Below are positions 44,657 through 53,921 of a DNA stretch of 64,000 nt, one piece after another. The stretch covers positions 1 through 64,000 of the forward strand of contig JAEUGY010000070.1 of assembly GCA_016794625.1 (NCBI GenBank), written 5' to 3'. This stretch comes from Opitutaceae bacterium (GTDB lineage Bacteria > Verrucomicrobiota > Verrucomicrobiia > Opitutales > Opitutaceae). The notes beneath the pieces were generated by a model, which was not told where the DNA came from, ran no database searches, and saw only the letters and a program-made list of their open reading frames with translations. Both the position numbers and the translations under genes were made by a program. Position 1 is the stretch's first letter; every line of letters starts with the position of its first letter.

Positions 44657-47600
44657 ATGCTTGTGAAATCTCGCGTAATCCGGGCCTTTTTCGGTCTGGC
44701 TGTTGTTCTTGTCGTCGGTCTGACCTGGCTTGCCGTCCGTCCGCTTCCCGATGCGGCGGTGACGGACACGGCCGCGTTGAGCCGCGCCGCGACGGCACCG
44801 AAAGTCGTCGATGCGAGACAGGATGCCGCGACAAAACCGGCCGGAACGGAGGCGGGGCGGGCGTCGAAGGGCAGGAGTGAGCTCGCGGCGGGGGCTGCGC
44901 AGGTCCTGGGACATCGGTTTCCTGAGGGACGCGTGCGCGACGAGCGGCTGGAGGTCGTGTCCGCTGGTCGGAAACGTTGGATACAGTGGATCGAAACCCC
45001 GGGAGCGTTTCCGCAGGTGCGGGCCGAGTTGACGTTCGAGTCGGACGACAAAGGGCTTCGCCTCGTGGAGGAACACTACGTCCTGGCTGATAGCGTCCTG
45101 GTCGAGCGACCCCGCTCGGTTTCGCCCTCCGAGTTCGCTGCACGCTTGCGCGGCCTCGGGCTGCGGGCCGGACCCCAATACGATTTTTCGCCGGCGGTCC
45201 GGGTGTTTGTACCCGATCCGCTCCACCTCGATTCGGTCCCTGAGGCCTTGGGTCGCCTCGGGTCGCAGGAACCGGGCTGGAAGGCCACGCCCGATCCGCT
45301 GGCGTTCTCCAGTGCCACGCCGAACGATTTTGATTCCCGGGAATTGTGGGCCCTTGCCCGGATCAATGCTCCATCGGCCTGGGAGGTGAACACCGGCTCT
45401 AACACCGTGGTCGTGGCCATCATTGATTCCGGGTTGAGTCGGCAGCACCCGGATCTCTCCTCCAACGTCTGGCAGAATCCCGCCGAGCTCGCGAACGGCC
45501 TGGACGACGACAGCAACGGTCTGGTCGATGATCTCTACGGCTGGGATTTCGCCGGGAATGACAATGATCCGGCGGATCAGGAAAGCCACGGCACCCATGT
45601 GGCGGGCATCATCGGTGCGACGGGCAACAACGGGGTTGGTGTCACGGGCGTCAATTGGCGGGTCCGCCTGATGGGTCTGCGCACGGGCGACCAGTCGCTC
45701 TCCACGAGCGCAGTGATCCAGGCGACCGACTATGCGACCGGGCAGAAGCTGAAAGGCGTGCCCGTCGTCGTGATCAACAACTCCTACACTTCGACCAGTT
45801 TCAACACCCTGCAGCGCGACTCGATTCAGCGGGCGAGAGACGCCGACATCCTCTTTGTGGCCGCCTCGGGCAACGATGCCCGGAGCCTGGACCAAAGCGG
45901 TTTGTTGTATCCCATCGGATACGCCGTGAGCAATCTGGTGGGGGTCGCTTCGACCGACCTGGGTGACACCTTGTCCGACTTTTCCAACTGGGGGACGAGC
46001 TCCGTGCACCTCGCGGCTCCAGGTTCGGCGGTGCTCTCCACCGTCCCGGCCGACCGCTATGGAGTGAAGGATGGTACCTCGATGGCGGCCCCGCTCGTCA
46101 CCGGTGCGCTGGCCCTCCTGCGGGCGGCCGAGCCGACGCTCGGCGCCCAGCAGCTGAAAAACCGCCTGCTCACCACGGTCCAGGTGCTGGATTCGCTCAC
46201 CGGCCGGGTGGCGACGGGAGGACGCCTCGATCTGCAGCGCATGGTCAATCCCTCCGGCAGCCTGCCCCGGATCACCCCGATCGCACCGACGGCCGAGATC
46301 TATGGACTGGAGACGACGTCGCAGTCCGTGATCCTTTCCGTCCGCGGCTCCCGCTGGGTCAACGGCATTGAGCAGGCGGAGATTCCCGTCACTTGGTCAA
46401 AGGTCTCCGGACCCGGCAATGTCACGTTCGTCGACGCCGGCGTCAACCGGGTCACCACCACTTTTTCCGCGACCGGACTCTATCGCATACGCGCATCCGC
46501 GTCGGCAGGGGGCGTGACTGCCACCCTCGATCGAAGCGTGGTGGTGGGATCTGTGTCCGTGCCGGCGACCAACCTGCTCGGCCGCTGGACCTTTGGGGAA
46601 ACCTCGGGTCCCGTGCTCGATTCGTCAGGGCAGGGCCGGAATGGCGTGCTGTTGGATGGGCCGACCCGGGACGCGGGGCCTTACACGCTGCCGGGATTGC
46701 GGTTCAATGGCACGCTGTCGGCCGTGCAATTCTCCGCCCCCGCACCGGCGCAGGTGACCCTGGCGGGCTGGATCCACATGGATACGGCGGGCAACAGCAT
46801 TTTCCCCCGCGTCATCAATACGCCGGCTTACTACCTCTTTGTTGGACGGGATGGCGCCTCCGGTCTGGACGGCAACGCGGGCACGGTCAAATTCCTCGCG
46901 AACTGGACGACCACCGACGGCGTCTGGCACACGCCGCCCGGGCTGATTGGCAACGGCTCGTGGTATCACGTCGCCGCCAGCTATGACAGTACGCGGGGCA
47001 GCCGCGAGCTGCCGCGACTTTACCTCAACGGGCGCGAGCTGGAGGTCGGGGCGCAGACGCCGGCGGCCGGCGCGCCGGATCTGGCCACGGGAAACGGCTA
47101 CCTCGGAAACAACGAGGAACGGACGCGGGCCCTGGCCGGACGGCTCGCCGATTCGCGCATTTACGGCCGTGTGCTGGCTTCCGAGGAGATCGCCTATCTG
47201 GCGCGCGAGTCGGTGATGTCGGATCTTCGAAACTGGGAAGTGGTGGTGCAAAGTGCGACGCCCACGACTGCGGTGGTCGGACTACGGCGGGCGGACGGGC
47301 GCGTGCCGGGTTCCACGCTTAGCGCCGTGTGGCAGCAACTCACCGGTCCCGGCTCACCCGCGATCGCTTCGACCCAAGGAACCCAGGCCACGCTCGGATT
47401 CACCGAGGCCGGTTCGCACACGGTCACCTTTGATCTCTATGACGACGGGGTCATGCTTCGCCGTCAGGTCACCCTCGCCCTGCCTGGCGTGGTCGCGCCG
47501 CCCGTTGCGCCCGGATTTGTGCGCGCCCCGGCCAGCCGGACGGCGGCCGCGGGTTCAACGATCACCCTGGAGGTTGAAGCCTCGGGAACGCCGCCTCTCA

Positions 47601-49564
47601 CTTATCAGTGGCTCTTCAATGGCGTGCCGATCAACGGACAGACCCTGTCGCAACTGGTGCTGGCGGCCGTGCGGACCGGGGATTCCGGGAATTACTCAGT
47701 CCGGGTGACCAACGCAGCAGGCACGGCGACCAGTCCGGAGGCCACGCTGACCGTCCTGGACCCGCCCAGCATTGTCACCCAGCCGCAAGGGCAGTTGGTG
47801 GCCGCCGGTTCGCGGGTGGAGCTGCGCGTGGTGGCGGCGGGGAGTCCGACCCTGCTGTACCAGTGGCAGCGGGCGGGCACGCCCATCCAGGGAGCCACGG
47901 GCCCGACCTATATTCTGGAGAACATCACCTCGTCACAGACGGGCAACTACTCCGTCGTGGTGACCAATTCGGTCGGCTCCGTCACCAGCACCGCTGCGCT
48001 GGTGGAGGTCCTGGAGCCGCCGGCGATTGTGTCCCAGCCGGCCTCCCAGACCGTGGTGGCGGGAAGAACCATTGTGCTCGACGTGTCCGTCTCGGGCACG
48101 GTTCCGTACACCTTCGCGTGGTTCAAGAACGGCGTTTTGATGCCCAATGAAGTCCTGCCGACGCTCCGTTTCACCGTGGTGAAACTTGAGGACGCGGCCA
48201 CGTACACCTTCCGGGTGAGCAATGCGGTCGGCACCGCCACCACCACACCCATTGTGCTAACCGTGGTTTCGCCTCCCATGATTGTCCGGCAGCCCGCGAC
48301 GCAGGCGGTGGCTCTCGGACGCCCGGCGACATTCTCGGTGGAGGTCACCGGCACCGCCCCAATGACGTATCAGTGGCAGCGCAACTCGGCCAATCTTCCC
48401 GGCGAGACGGGTCCGCAGCTGACGATCCCACGCGTCGGAACTGAGGATGTGGGCAGCTACACGGTGGTCATCAGCAACGCGATCGATTCCGTGCGCAGTG
48501 CCGCCGCGTACCTCGACATCGTACCGTTGCCGACGATCAGTCAGCAACCCGTGAGCACCACCGCTGCCCTCGGAAGTTCGGTGACCCTGGAGGTCGGTTC
48601 CAGCGACGCCCCGGGCTCTATTTTCTACCGTTGGTGGCACAATGGCACCCCGGTCCCCAATTCCAACAGCGCGCGGCTCGTGCTGCCCACGTTGGGGGTC
48701 GCCCAGGCGGGCGTTTACATCGCCGAGCTGACCAACAGCGGAGGAACCCGCATGAGCCGTCCTGCCGTGGTCGGCCTCGCGCTCACCACCAAACTCGCCG
48801 GTGCCGTCGGCACCCGTCCCGAGTGGCAGAACATCGCTCATCCCAACGGGAACGCCTACGATCAGTTCCTGCTCGAAGGTACGGCCGGGGCGCTCACGGC
48901 CGATCCCGGCCAGATTTCGCGCATGTCCTTCATCGATCCGCAGGGGGACATCGTGCAGGTTGAGCTCGCGGGCAAGGGAACGCTGACGGTTCTCCTCGAG
49001 GCCGCGACCGGACCGGCCACGCCGACCCTTTACCAGCAGCCCGGGGTGCTCTACATGCAGGGACAGGCGACCTTGATCCTGGCGGATACGGACGAAACGA
49101 CCCATATGTCGGCCTACTCGGTCGGTCCCGCCAATAACCCCGGCGCGGTGCGCCCGGACGTCACCTACGAGGGTTGGGCGTCCATCCGGGCCCTCGGTGT
49201 GCACAGCACCACCGGACGCGTGAACGGCCTGCGTCTGGGCAATGCGCGCTTTGAAGCCTCGTCGGGTGCGACCGGTCTCTGGGCGCAGGGTGTCCGGGCC
49301 GAGACAGTGTTTCTCAGTGACATTGCCGCGTTCACCTCCGCGGTTCCCGTGCTGGCGATTTCCCTGGAGACGGAAGTCGGAATCACGGGTGGCAGCCTCT
49401 TGCAGCCCAACGGCCAGCCCATCGTTGTCGATGGGGTCAAGGGCATCCGGTTGCGCGAAGGGGCGGCGTCGACCGGGCAGCGGGTCGGCCCGAAGGTGCT
49501 GCAGGGGCGGCTCGAGCGGAACGGCGTCGACGTATCCAGCATTCTCTTGCTGCCATCATCCTGA
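44657..49564 (+). CDS. Secreted subtilisin-like protease with LamG and Ig-like repeats
   Basis: A 1635-residue exported multidomain protein. In order: a signal anchor (residues 9-26); a propeptide-like region to about 225; an S8 protease domain with intact triad D257 (IIDSGLS), H311 (SHGTHVAG) and S475 (DGTSMAAPLVTG); a beta-sandwich linker; a LamG/concanavalin-like domain at about 638-855; five Ig-like repeats at about 945-1380, each with a YQW...G.Y.V.V.N pattern; and a roughly 250-residue C-terminal domain of unknown type. The combination suggests surface degradation or adhesion. Start ATG 44657. A similar Ig-plus-tail layout is common in Opitutaceae surface proteins (from memory). Confidence 0.9.
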   Translation: MLVKSRVIRAFFGLAVVLVVGLTWLAVRPLPDAAVTDTAALSRAATAPKVVDARQDAATKPAGTEAGRASKGRSELAAGAAQVLGHRFPEGRVRDERLEVVSAGRKRWIQWIETPGAFPQVRAELTFESDDKGLRLVEEHYVLADSVLVERPRSVSPSEFAARLRGLGLRAGPQYDFSPAVRVFVPDPLHLDSVPEALGRLGSQEPGWKATPDPLAFSSATPNDFDSRELWALARINAPSAWEVNTGSNTVVVAIIDSGLSRQHPDLSSNVWQNPAELANGLDDDSNGLVDDLYGWDFAGNDNDPADQESHGTHVAGIIGATGNNGVGVTGVNWRVRLMGLRTGDQSLSTSAVIQATDYATGQKLKGVPVVVINNSYTSTSFNTLQRDSIQRARDADILFVAASGNDARSLDQSGLLYPIGYAVSNLVGVASTDLGDTLSDFSNWGTSSVHLAAPGSAVLSTVPADRYGVKDGTSMAAPLVTGALALLRAAEPTLGAQQLKNRLLTTVQVLDSLTGRVATGGRLDLQRMVNPSGSLPRITPIAPTAEIYGLETTSQSVILSVRGSRWVNGIEQAEIPVTWSKVSGPGNVTFVDAGVNRVTTTFSATGLYRIRASASAGGVTATLDRSVVVGSVSVPATNLLGRWTFGETSGPVLDSSGQGRNGVLLDGPTRDAGPYTLPGLRFNGTLSAVQFSAPAPAQVTLAGWIHMDTAGNSIFPRVINTPAYYLFVGRDGASGLDGNAGTVKFLANWTTTDGVWHTPPGLIGNGSWYHVAASYDSTRGSRELPRLYLNGRELEVGAQTPAAGAPDLATGNGYLGNNEERTRALAGRLADSRIYGRVLASEEIAYLARESVMSDLRNWEVVVQSATPTTAVVGLRRADGRVPGSTLSAVWQQLTGPGSPAIASTQGTQATLGFTEAGSHTVTFDLYDDGVMLRRQVTLALPGVVAPPVAPGFVRAPASRTAAAGSTITLEVEASGTPPLTYQWLFNGVPINGQTLSQLVLAAVRTGDSGNYSVRVTNAAGTATSPEATLTVLDPPSIVTQPQGQLVAAGSRVELRVVAAGSPTLLYQWQRAGTPIQGATGPTYILENITSSQTGNYSVVVTNSVGSVTSTAALVEVLEPPAIVSQPASQTVVAGRTIVLDVSVSGTVPYTFAWFKNGVLMPNEVLPTLRFTVVKLEDAATYTFRVSNAVGTATTTPIVLTVVSPPMIVRQPATQAVALGRPATFSVEVTGTAPMTYQWQRNSANLPGETGPQLTIPRVGTEDVGSYTVVISNAIDSVRSAAAYLDIVPLPTISQQPVSTTAALGSSVTLEVGSSDAPGSIFYRWWHNGTPVPNSNSARLVLPTLGVAQAGVYIAELTNSGGTRMSRPAVVGLALTTKLAGAVGTRPEWQNIAHPNGNAYDQFLLEGTAGALTADPGQISRMSFIDPQGDIVQVELAGKGTLTVLLEAATGPATPTLYQQPGVLYMQGQATLILADTDETTHMSAYSVGPANNPGAVRPDVTYEGWASIRALGVHSTTGRVNGLRLGNARFEASSGATGLWAQGVRAETVFLSDIAAFTSAVPVLAISLETEVGITGGSLLQPNGQPIVVDGVKGIRLREGAASTGQRVGPKVLQGRLERNGVDVSSILLLPSS

Positions 49565-49620
49565 TTGATCCGGCGCCGCGGATCTCCGTCCGGTCGTCCG
49601 GGGTCGCACCGGACGCCGCT

Positions 49621-50991
49621 TCAGGCGGGATCGGGGTGCCCGACGGGCAGGGTGATCCGGGCGATGCAGCCGCGGCTCGTTCCGCGGTCGGTCAGAACCA
49701 GGGTGCCACCATGGTTTTCGACGATCTGTCGGCACAGCACCAGACCGATGCCGGAGCCTTCGGGTTTGGTGGTGAAAAACGGCACGAACAGGTTGGAGGT
49801 CTCGGCGATCCCGGGGCCGTCATCCTCGACCGAGATCTCCAGACCCTGCGGCCCTCGTTTCCATCCGATGCGCACGCCGACCGATGCCGACGTCGCCTCG
49901 GCGCCAACCCGTTCGAGGACGGCCTCGACCGCATTCTTGGTGAGATTGATCAGGACCTGTTCGATCTGCGCCCCGTCGCAATCGACGGTGAGGTTGGGTC
50001 CCCCCGTCACCACGACGGGCAGCCGCTGTTCCAAGGCCACCACGCGGTGCACCAGCGCGGGAATCGGGCAGGGGGAACGCACGGGCTGGGGAAGGCGTGC
50101 CAGTCGGGCATAGGCCTGCATGAAGCGCGCCAGGCCATCCGCCCGCGCCTCAATGATCTCCAGTCCGCCCCGCAGATCATCCTCCCAGTCCGGGGCGCGC
50201 TTCTGACGTTTGAGCAACGTGCCGAGGCTGCCGGCGATGGATTTGATGGGGGCAAGGGAGTTGTTCAGCTCGTGGCCCAGCACGCGGACCAGCCGTTGCC
50301 AGGCCTTCAGCTCTTCGTCGCGCAGCGGTTGGCTGAGATCGGCGATCACAATCAGCTGGTGCGGCAGACCGCCTTCCCGAAAGAGGGTGCGGCGCATACC
50401 CCAGCGACCGCTCCCGCCCGGGAACGTCACGTGGGCAAGCACGCGGGTGGGTTCGCCGGACAGGCACTCGGCAAGACCGATGTCTGCCGCCGGCCGGCCT
50501 AGAATCCGTTCCGCGGGCTGGGCCAGCAGTTCCTGTCCCGCACGATTGACCAGCCTGAGGGTGGATCCGCCGTCCACGGCAAAGATGGCGACATCGATCT
50601 CCTCCATGACCGTGCGCAGCAAGGTGGTTGCTTCCAAGGCGCCCAAACGCTGCTCCTGGAGCACTCCGCCCAGGGTATTGATTTCCGCGAGCACATCGCC
50701 CAGCGGTTCGTCCCTCCTCGCGCCACGGGCGCGGATGGAGAAGTCGCCCTCCCGCAGAGCGGAGAGCAGATTGGCCATCGTCTGCAGAGGACGCACCACC
50801 TTCGCGCGCACGCTGGCGGCGAACCCGAGCCAGAAACTCAGGATCAGCAGGGAGAGCGTCCATTGCTCCTTGGGTGTCTGATCGCCGCCCCAGAGGTAGG
50901 CCATGGATACGACCACGCCCGGCAGTCCCGCCAGCAGCGCGTGCAGGAACACGTTCTGATCGTGGGAAAGACGGCGGGTCGACTTGGGCAT
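49621..50991 (-). CDS. Sensor histidine kinase, NtrY-like
   Basis: A 456-residue membrane kinase. Two N-terminal hydrophobic segments (about residues 14-35 and 43-60) with almost no periplasmic loop suggest sensing in or at the membrane. A HAMP-like stretch (VVRPLQTMANLLSALREGDF), a PAS-type domain (about 125-230), the H-box VLGHELNNSLAPIKS and the ATPase boxes (NLTKNAVEAVL, DDGPGIAE, GSGIGLVLCRQIVE) follow. It is 77 bases after the sigma-54 response regulator gene on the same strand, its obvious partner. Confidence 0.92.
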   Translation of the reverse strand: MPKSTRRLSHDQNVFLHALLAGLPGVVVSMAYLWGGDQTPKEQWTLSLLILSFWLGFAASVRAKVVRPLQTMANLLSALREGDFSIRARGARRDEPLGDVLAEINTLGGVLQEQRLGALEATTLLRTVMEEIDVAIFAVDGGSTLRLVNRAGQELLAQPAERILGRPAADIGLAECLSGEPTRVLAHVTFPGGSGRWGMRRTLFREGGLPHQLIVIADLSQPLRDEELKAWQRLVRVLGHELNNSLAPIKSIAGSLGTLLKRQKRAPDWEDDLRGGLEIIEARADGLARFMQAYARLARLPQPVRSPCPIPALVHRVVALEQRLPVVVTGGPNLTVDCDGAQIEQVLINLTKNAVEAVLERVGAEATSASVGVRIGWKRGPQGLEISVEDDGPGIAETSNLFVPFFTTKPEGSGIGLVLCRQIVENHGGTLVLTDRGTSRGCIARITLPVGHPDPA

Positions 50992-51068
50992 GGAGCGGAC
51001 CGGCGGGTTAGCTCGATGCGGGGGCCATGGCAGCGAAAGGGCGCAAAGGCATCAGTCGGGGAGGCGCG

Positions 51069-52427
51069 TCAGAGACCAAATTTCTCCAAGCGGCGATAGA
51101 AGGCGCTCCGGCTCAGGCCCAGTTCTTCGGCGGCTCGACGGGCGTTGCCATCGCACCGGGCCAGCGTCTTGCGAATCAGGAAGCTTTCAACCTCCTCCAG
51201 ACTCATGTCCTCCAGGCGCGGGGCTGATTGACCGGCGTTGAGCCCAAGATCGACGCCGCGCACGACCTTGCTGGACGCCATCAACACACCGCGCTCGACC
51301 GAGTGGTCCAGCTCGCGCACATTGCCCGGCCAGTTGTAGTTGCGCATGGCCTCGGTCGCCGACTCGTCAAAACCCGTGATGGCTTTGCGGTAGCGGGCCA
51401 CGTGTTGCTTGAGAAAATGCTGGGCCAGCAGCTCGATGTCTTCGCGTCGTTCACGCAGCGGGGGCAGGTGAATGTGAATCGTGTTGAGTCGGAACAATAA
51501 ATCCTGCCGGAAGCGTCCTCCGCCGACTTCGACCTGAAGATCGGCATTGGTGGCGGAGATGAGGCGCACATTGGCCCGGTAGGTGCGGGATGAACCCACC
51601 CGTTCGAAATCTCCCGTCTCCAGCGTCCGCAGAATCTTCGCCTGCTGGCTCATCGGAATGTTGCCGATTTCGTCCATGAACAAGGTGCCGCCATCCGCCA
51701 GCTCGAATCGGCCGGCGCGGTCGCTCTTCGCGTCCGTGAACGCGCCGCGCACATGACCGAACAGCTCACTTTCAAAAACGCCTTCCGGCAGCCCGCCCAT
51801 GTTCACGGAGATGAACGGCTTTCCCGAGCGAGTGGAGACCGCATGCAGGGCCTGTGCGATCACGCCTTTGCCCGTACCGTTTTCACCGGTGATAAGTACA
51901 TTCGCGTCCGAAGGACCCACCCGCGACACAATCTCGAGCACCGGCCGCATGGCCGCAGATTGGGCGATGAGATTGGGACCTCCCTTGCCGCGTAGAATCT
52001 GATTTTCCTCCTCCAGTCGCTTGTACGCCCGCACAGCGCCACCCAATTCGATTTGGTTGCGCACAATGGCCAGCAGGCGCGGGTTTTCCCAGGGTTTGGC
52101 GACGAAATCCTTCGCACCCCGTCGCATGGCCTCGACGGCGAGATCCACGCTGGCCCAGGCGGTCATGACCACCACGGGAAGCGCGGCATCCAGGGTCTGC
52201 AGCCGGCTCAGCAAATCGAGACCTTCGCGCCCACTGGTGGTGTCGCGCGCATAATTGAGGTCGATCAGGGCCAGATCAAAGTCGCGCGACTCAAGCGCCT
52301 TGAGCGCACTGGCGGGCGATTTGGCCGTCTCAATCTGATAACCCTCACCTTTCAGAAGCAAACGAAGGGCTTCCAAAATGTCGGGTTGATCATCGGCAAT
52401 CAGGATGCGGGGGGCGTCGGCGGGCAT
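51069..52427 (-). CDS. Sigma-54-dependent response regulator, NtrC/NtrX type
   Basis: A 452-residue activator: receiver domain (phospho-acceptor D56 in LALIDLNYA), AAA+ domain with Walker A GENGTGKG, and a Fis-type HTH at the C-terminus (NARRAAEELGLSRSAFYRRL). The sigma-54 contact loop reads GAFTDA instead of GAFTGA, a variant I recall from Bacteroidota-type regulators. A sigma-54 promoter of its own lies upstream, implying autoregulation. With the histidine kinase and the ABC exporter genes it forms a regulatory locus, so the exporter is a likely target. Confidence 0.93.
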   Translation of the reverse strand: MPADAPRILIADDQPDILEALRLLLKGEGYQIETAKSPASALKALESRDFDLALIDLNYARDTTSGREGLDLLSRLQTLDAALPVVVMTAWASVDLAVEAMRRGAKDFVAKPWENPRLLAIVRNQIELGGAVRAYKRLEEENQILRGKGGPNLIAQSAAMRPVLEIVSRVGPSDANVLITGENGTGKGVIAQALHAVSTRSGKPFISVNMGGLPEGVFESELFGHVRGAFTDAKSDRAGRFELADGGTLFMDEIGNIPMSQQAKILRTLETGDFERVGSSRTYRANVRLISATNADLQVEVGGGRFRQDLLFRLNTIHIHLPPLRERREDIELLAQHFLKQHVARYRKAITGFDESATEAMRNYNWPGNVRELDHSVERGVLMASSKVVRGVDLGLNAGQSAPRLEDMSLEEVESFLIRKTLARCDGNARRAAEELGLSRSAFYRRLEKFGL

Positions 52428-52539
52428 GGGAAAGAGTGACGGATTAGGAGCTGGGCTCTGTCAAGGTGACGGCGGACGGGAGGGACCGCAGGAGAGAGGG
52501 GACGGAAAGCGGACTGGGAGGGGCATCGCGACCTTCCCT

Positions 52540-52556
52540 TTGCACACCCCGTGCCA
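52540..52556 (-). promoter_or_regulatory. Sigma-54 (-24/-12) promoter of the response regulator gene
   Basis: On the minus strand TGGCAC-GGGGT-GTGCAA has the invariant GG and GC 10 bases apart. As in the glnII promoter, the first base of the -12 block is G. It lies about 113 bases upstream of the regulator ATG. The transcript would start near 52530. Confidence 0.72.
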
Positions 52557-52603
52557 CCGCGGGGTCAGCAAATTAAACCGCTGTCAATCAACAACTCGTG
52601 CAG

Positions 52604-52627
52604 AATGAGGGAGGCCGGCGCCTCATT
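52604..52627. repeat. Hairpin between permease and regulator genes
   Basis: AATGAGG (52604-52610) pairs with CCTCATT (52621-52627) around a GC-rich inner part. No T-run follows on either strand. It may be a weak terminator or attenuator for the ABC operon. Confidence 0.4.
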
Positions 52628-52662
52628 CCGGAGCTCGGAAGCAGCCGGCACTGGGATTGAAT

Positions 52663-52680
52663 CGTCCCAAAAATGGGACG
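52663..52680. promoter_or_regulatory. Candidate enhancer palindrome for the sigma-54 regulator
   Basis: The perfect inverted repeat CGTCCCA-AAAA-TGGGACG sits about 107 bases upstream of the -24 element at 52556, a normal distance for an NtrC-type enhancer. It also lies 24 bases after the permease stop, so a terminator hairpin is the alternative, though no U-tract follows. Confidence 0.45.
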
Positions 52681-52703
52681 CGCGGGACGGATTCGCCGCT
52701 GGC

Positions 52704-53912
52704 CTATTCGAACCGCAAGGCGTCAATCGGATCAAGCTGTGATGCTTTGTGGGCCGGGTAAAAACCGAAGACCACCCCGATGAAGGCAGATACGCTGACG
52801 GCGAGCACGACCGACATGGTGGACACCAGGACAGGCCAGCCCAGCTGGACGGAAACGAGCTCCGACGCTCCGATGCCAAGCAAGACCCCGAGCACACCGC
52901 CGAGCAGGCTCAAGATCATGGCCTCGATCAAGAATTGTAGCCGGACATCGCGGTCATGGGCGCCGATGGCAAGGCGGATGCCGATTTCGCGGGTGCGTTC
53001 AGTCACCGAGACCAGCATGATGTTCATGATGCCGATCCCGCCGACGATCAGGGAGATTCCGGCGATGGCGCCGAGCAAGGCGGTCATGGTCTTGGACGTG
53101 GCGGTGGCGGCCTCGGCGAGTTCCATCTGATTGCGCACGTTGAAATCGGGCTCCCGACCACCGCGACGTTGCTGGAGCAGATCCGTGATTTCCTGTTGAA
53201 TACGCGGCATCGCGTCGGGCGACTGGGCCTGGATCAGGATGCTGCTGAGATTGGTCCGCCGGGCCACGCGGCGCATCGCGCTCGTGGTTGGGACAATGAC
53301 CACATCATCCTGATCCGAACCGAAGAAGTTGAAGCCCTTGGGCTTCAGCACGCCGAGGATCTTGAAGGGGAGATTGCGAATGCGAATGGTCTGCCCCACC
53401 GGGTCGCCGTCGGTATAGAGATTGTTGGCGACCGTACGTCCGATGATCGCGACCTTTGCCGTGCTGCGCTCATCCGCCTCGGTGAACATGGTTCCGGTCT
53501 CCAACTCCCAGGCTCGGATGCTCAAGTAGCCCGGGGACTCGCCCATGACGGTTGTGTTCCAGTTGAGTCCGTTGGCCAGGACTTGCTGGCGATCGCGGAC
53601 CTCGCCGCTCACGGCGACCACTCCCATGACCTCGCGCTCGATCGCCTGGGCGTCCTCGATCGTGAGAGAACTGGAGGAGCCCCAGCCACCCCGCATGCCG
53701 CCCATGTTGGAACTGCCAGGAAACACCGTGATCACATTCTGGCCGAGGCTGGCAATCTGGGACTCCACGGAGCTCTTCGCACCATTGCCGATGCTGACCA
53801 TGGCGATGACCGCGGCGACGCCGATAATGATGCCGAGGGCGGTCAGAATGGAGCGCAACTTGTTGCGGCGGAGGGCGCGCAACGCGATGATGGAGGTGGC
53901 GGTAATGCGCAT
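52704..53912 (-). CDS. MacB-like ABC transporter permease
   Basis: A 402-residue permease of the MacB/LolCE (type VII) class. It has an N-terminal helix (RSILTALGIIIGVAAVIAMVSIG), a large periplasmic domain (about residues 50-265) and three C-terminal helices (LLGAIAGISLIVGGIGIMNIMLVSV; MILSLLGGVLGVLLGIGAS; VVLAVSVSAFIGVVFGFYP). It contains the ...RTREIGIRLAIGA coupling motif. Such systems export peptides, macrolides, lipoproteins or siderophores. It is 9 bases after the ATPase gene. The cargo is unknown. Confidence 0.92.
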   Translation of the reverse strand: MRITATSIIALRALRRNKLRSILTALGIIIGVAAVIAMVSIGNGAKSSVESQIASLGQNVITVFPGSSNMGGMRGGWGSSSSLTIEDAQAIEREVMGVVAVSGEVRDRQQVLANGLNWNTTVMGESPGYLSIRAWELETGTMFTEADERSTAKVAIIGRTVANNLYTDGDPVGQTIRIRNLPFKILGVLKPKGFNFFGSDQDDVVIVPTTSAMRRVARRTNLSSILIQAQSPDAMPRIQQEITDLLQQRRGGREPDFNVRNQMELAEAATATSKTMTALLGAIAGISLIVGGIGIMNIMLVSVTERTREIGIRLAIGAHDRDVRLQFLIEAMILSLLGGVLGVLLGIGASELVSVQLGWPVLVSTMSVVLAVSVSAFIGVVFGFYPAHKASQLDPIDALRFE

Positions 53913-53921
53913 GGGGGGACG

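Noticed and set aside
44459-46009. 516-codon minus-strand open frame opposite the subtilase start
   Set aside because: It is a GC-driven shadow: low-complexity Arg/Gly/Ala composition, no family resemblance, and the plus strand encodes intact S8 motifs.
47500-48790. Tandem DNA repeat or CRISPR-like array in the subtilase gene
   Set aside because: The periodicity is at protein level (Ig-like domains of about 85 residues); the nucleotide copies are well diverged.
52604-52627. Intrinsic terminator after the ABC permease
   Set aside because: The stem is present but no U-tract follows on the minus strand; kept only as a hairpin.
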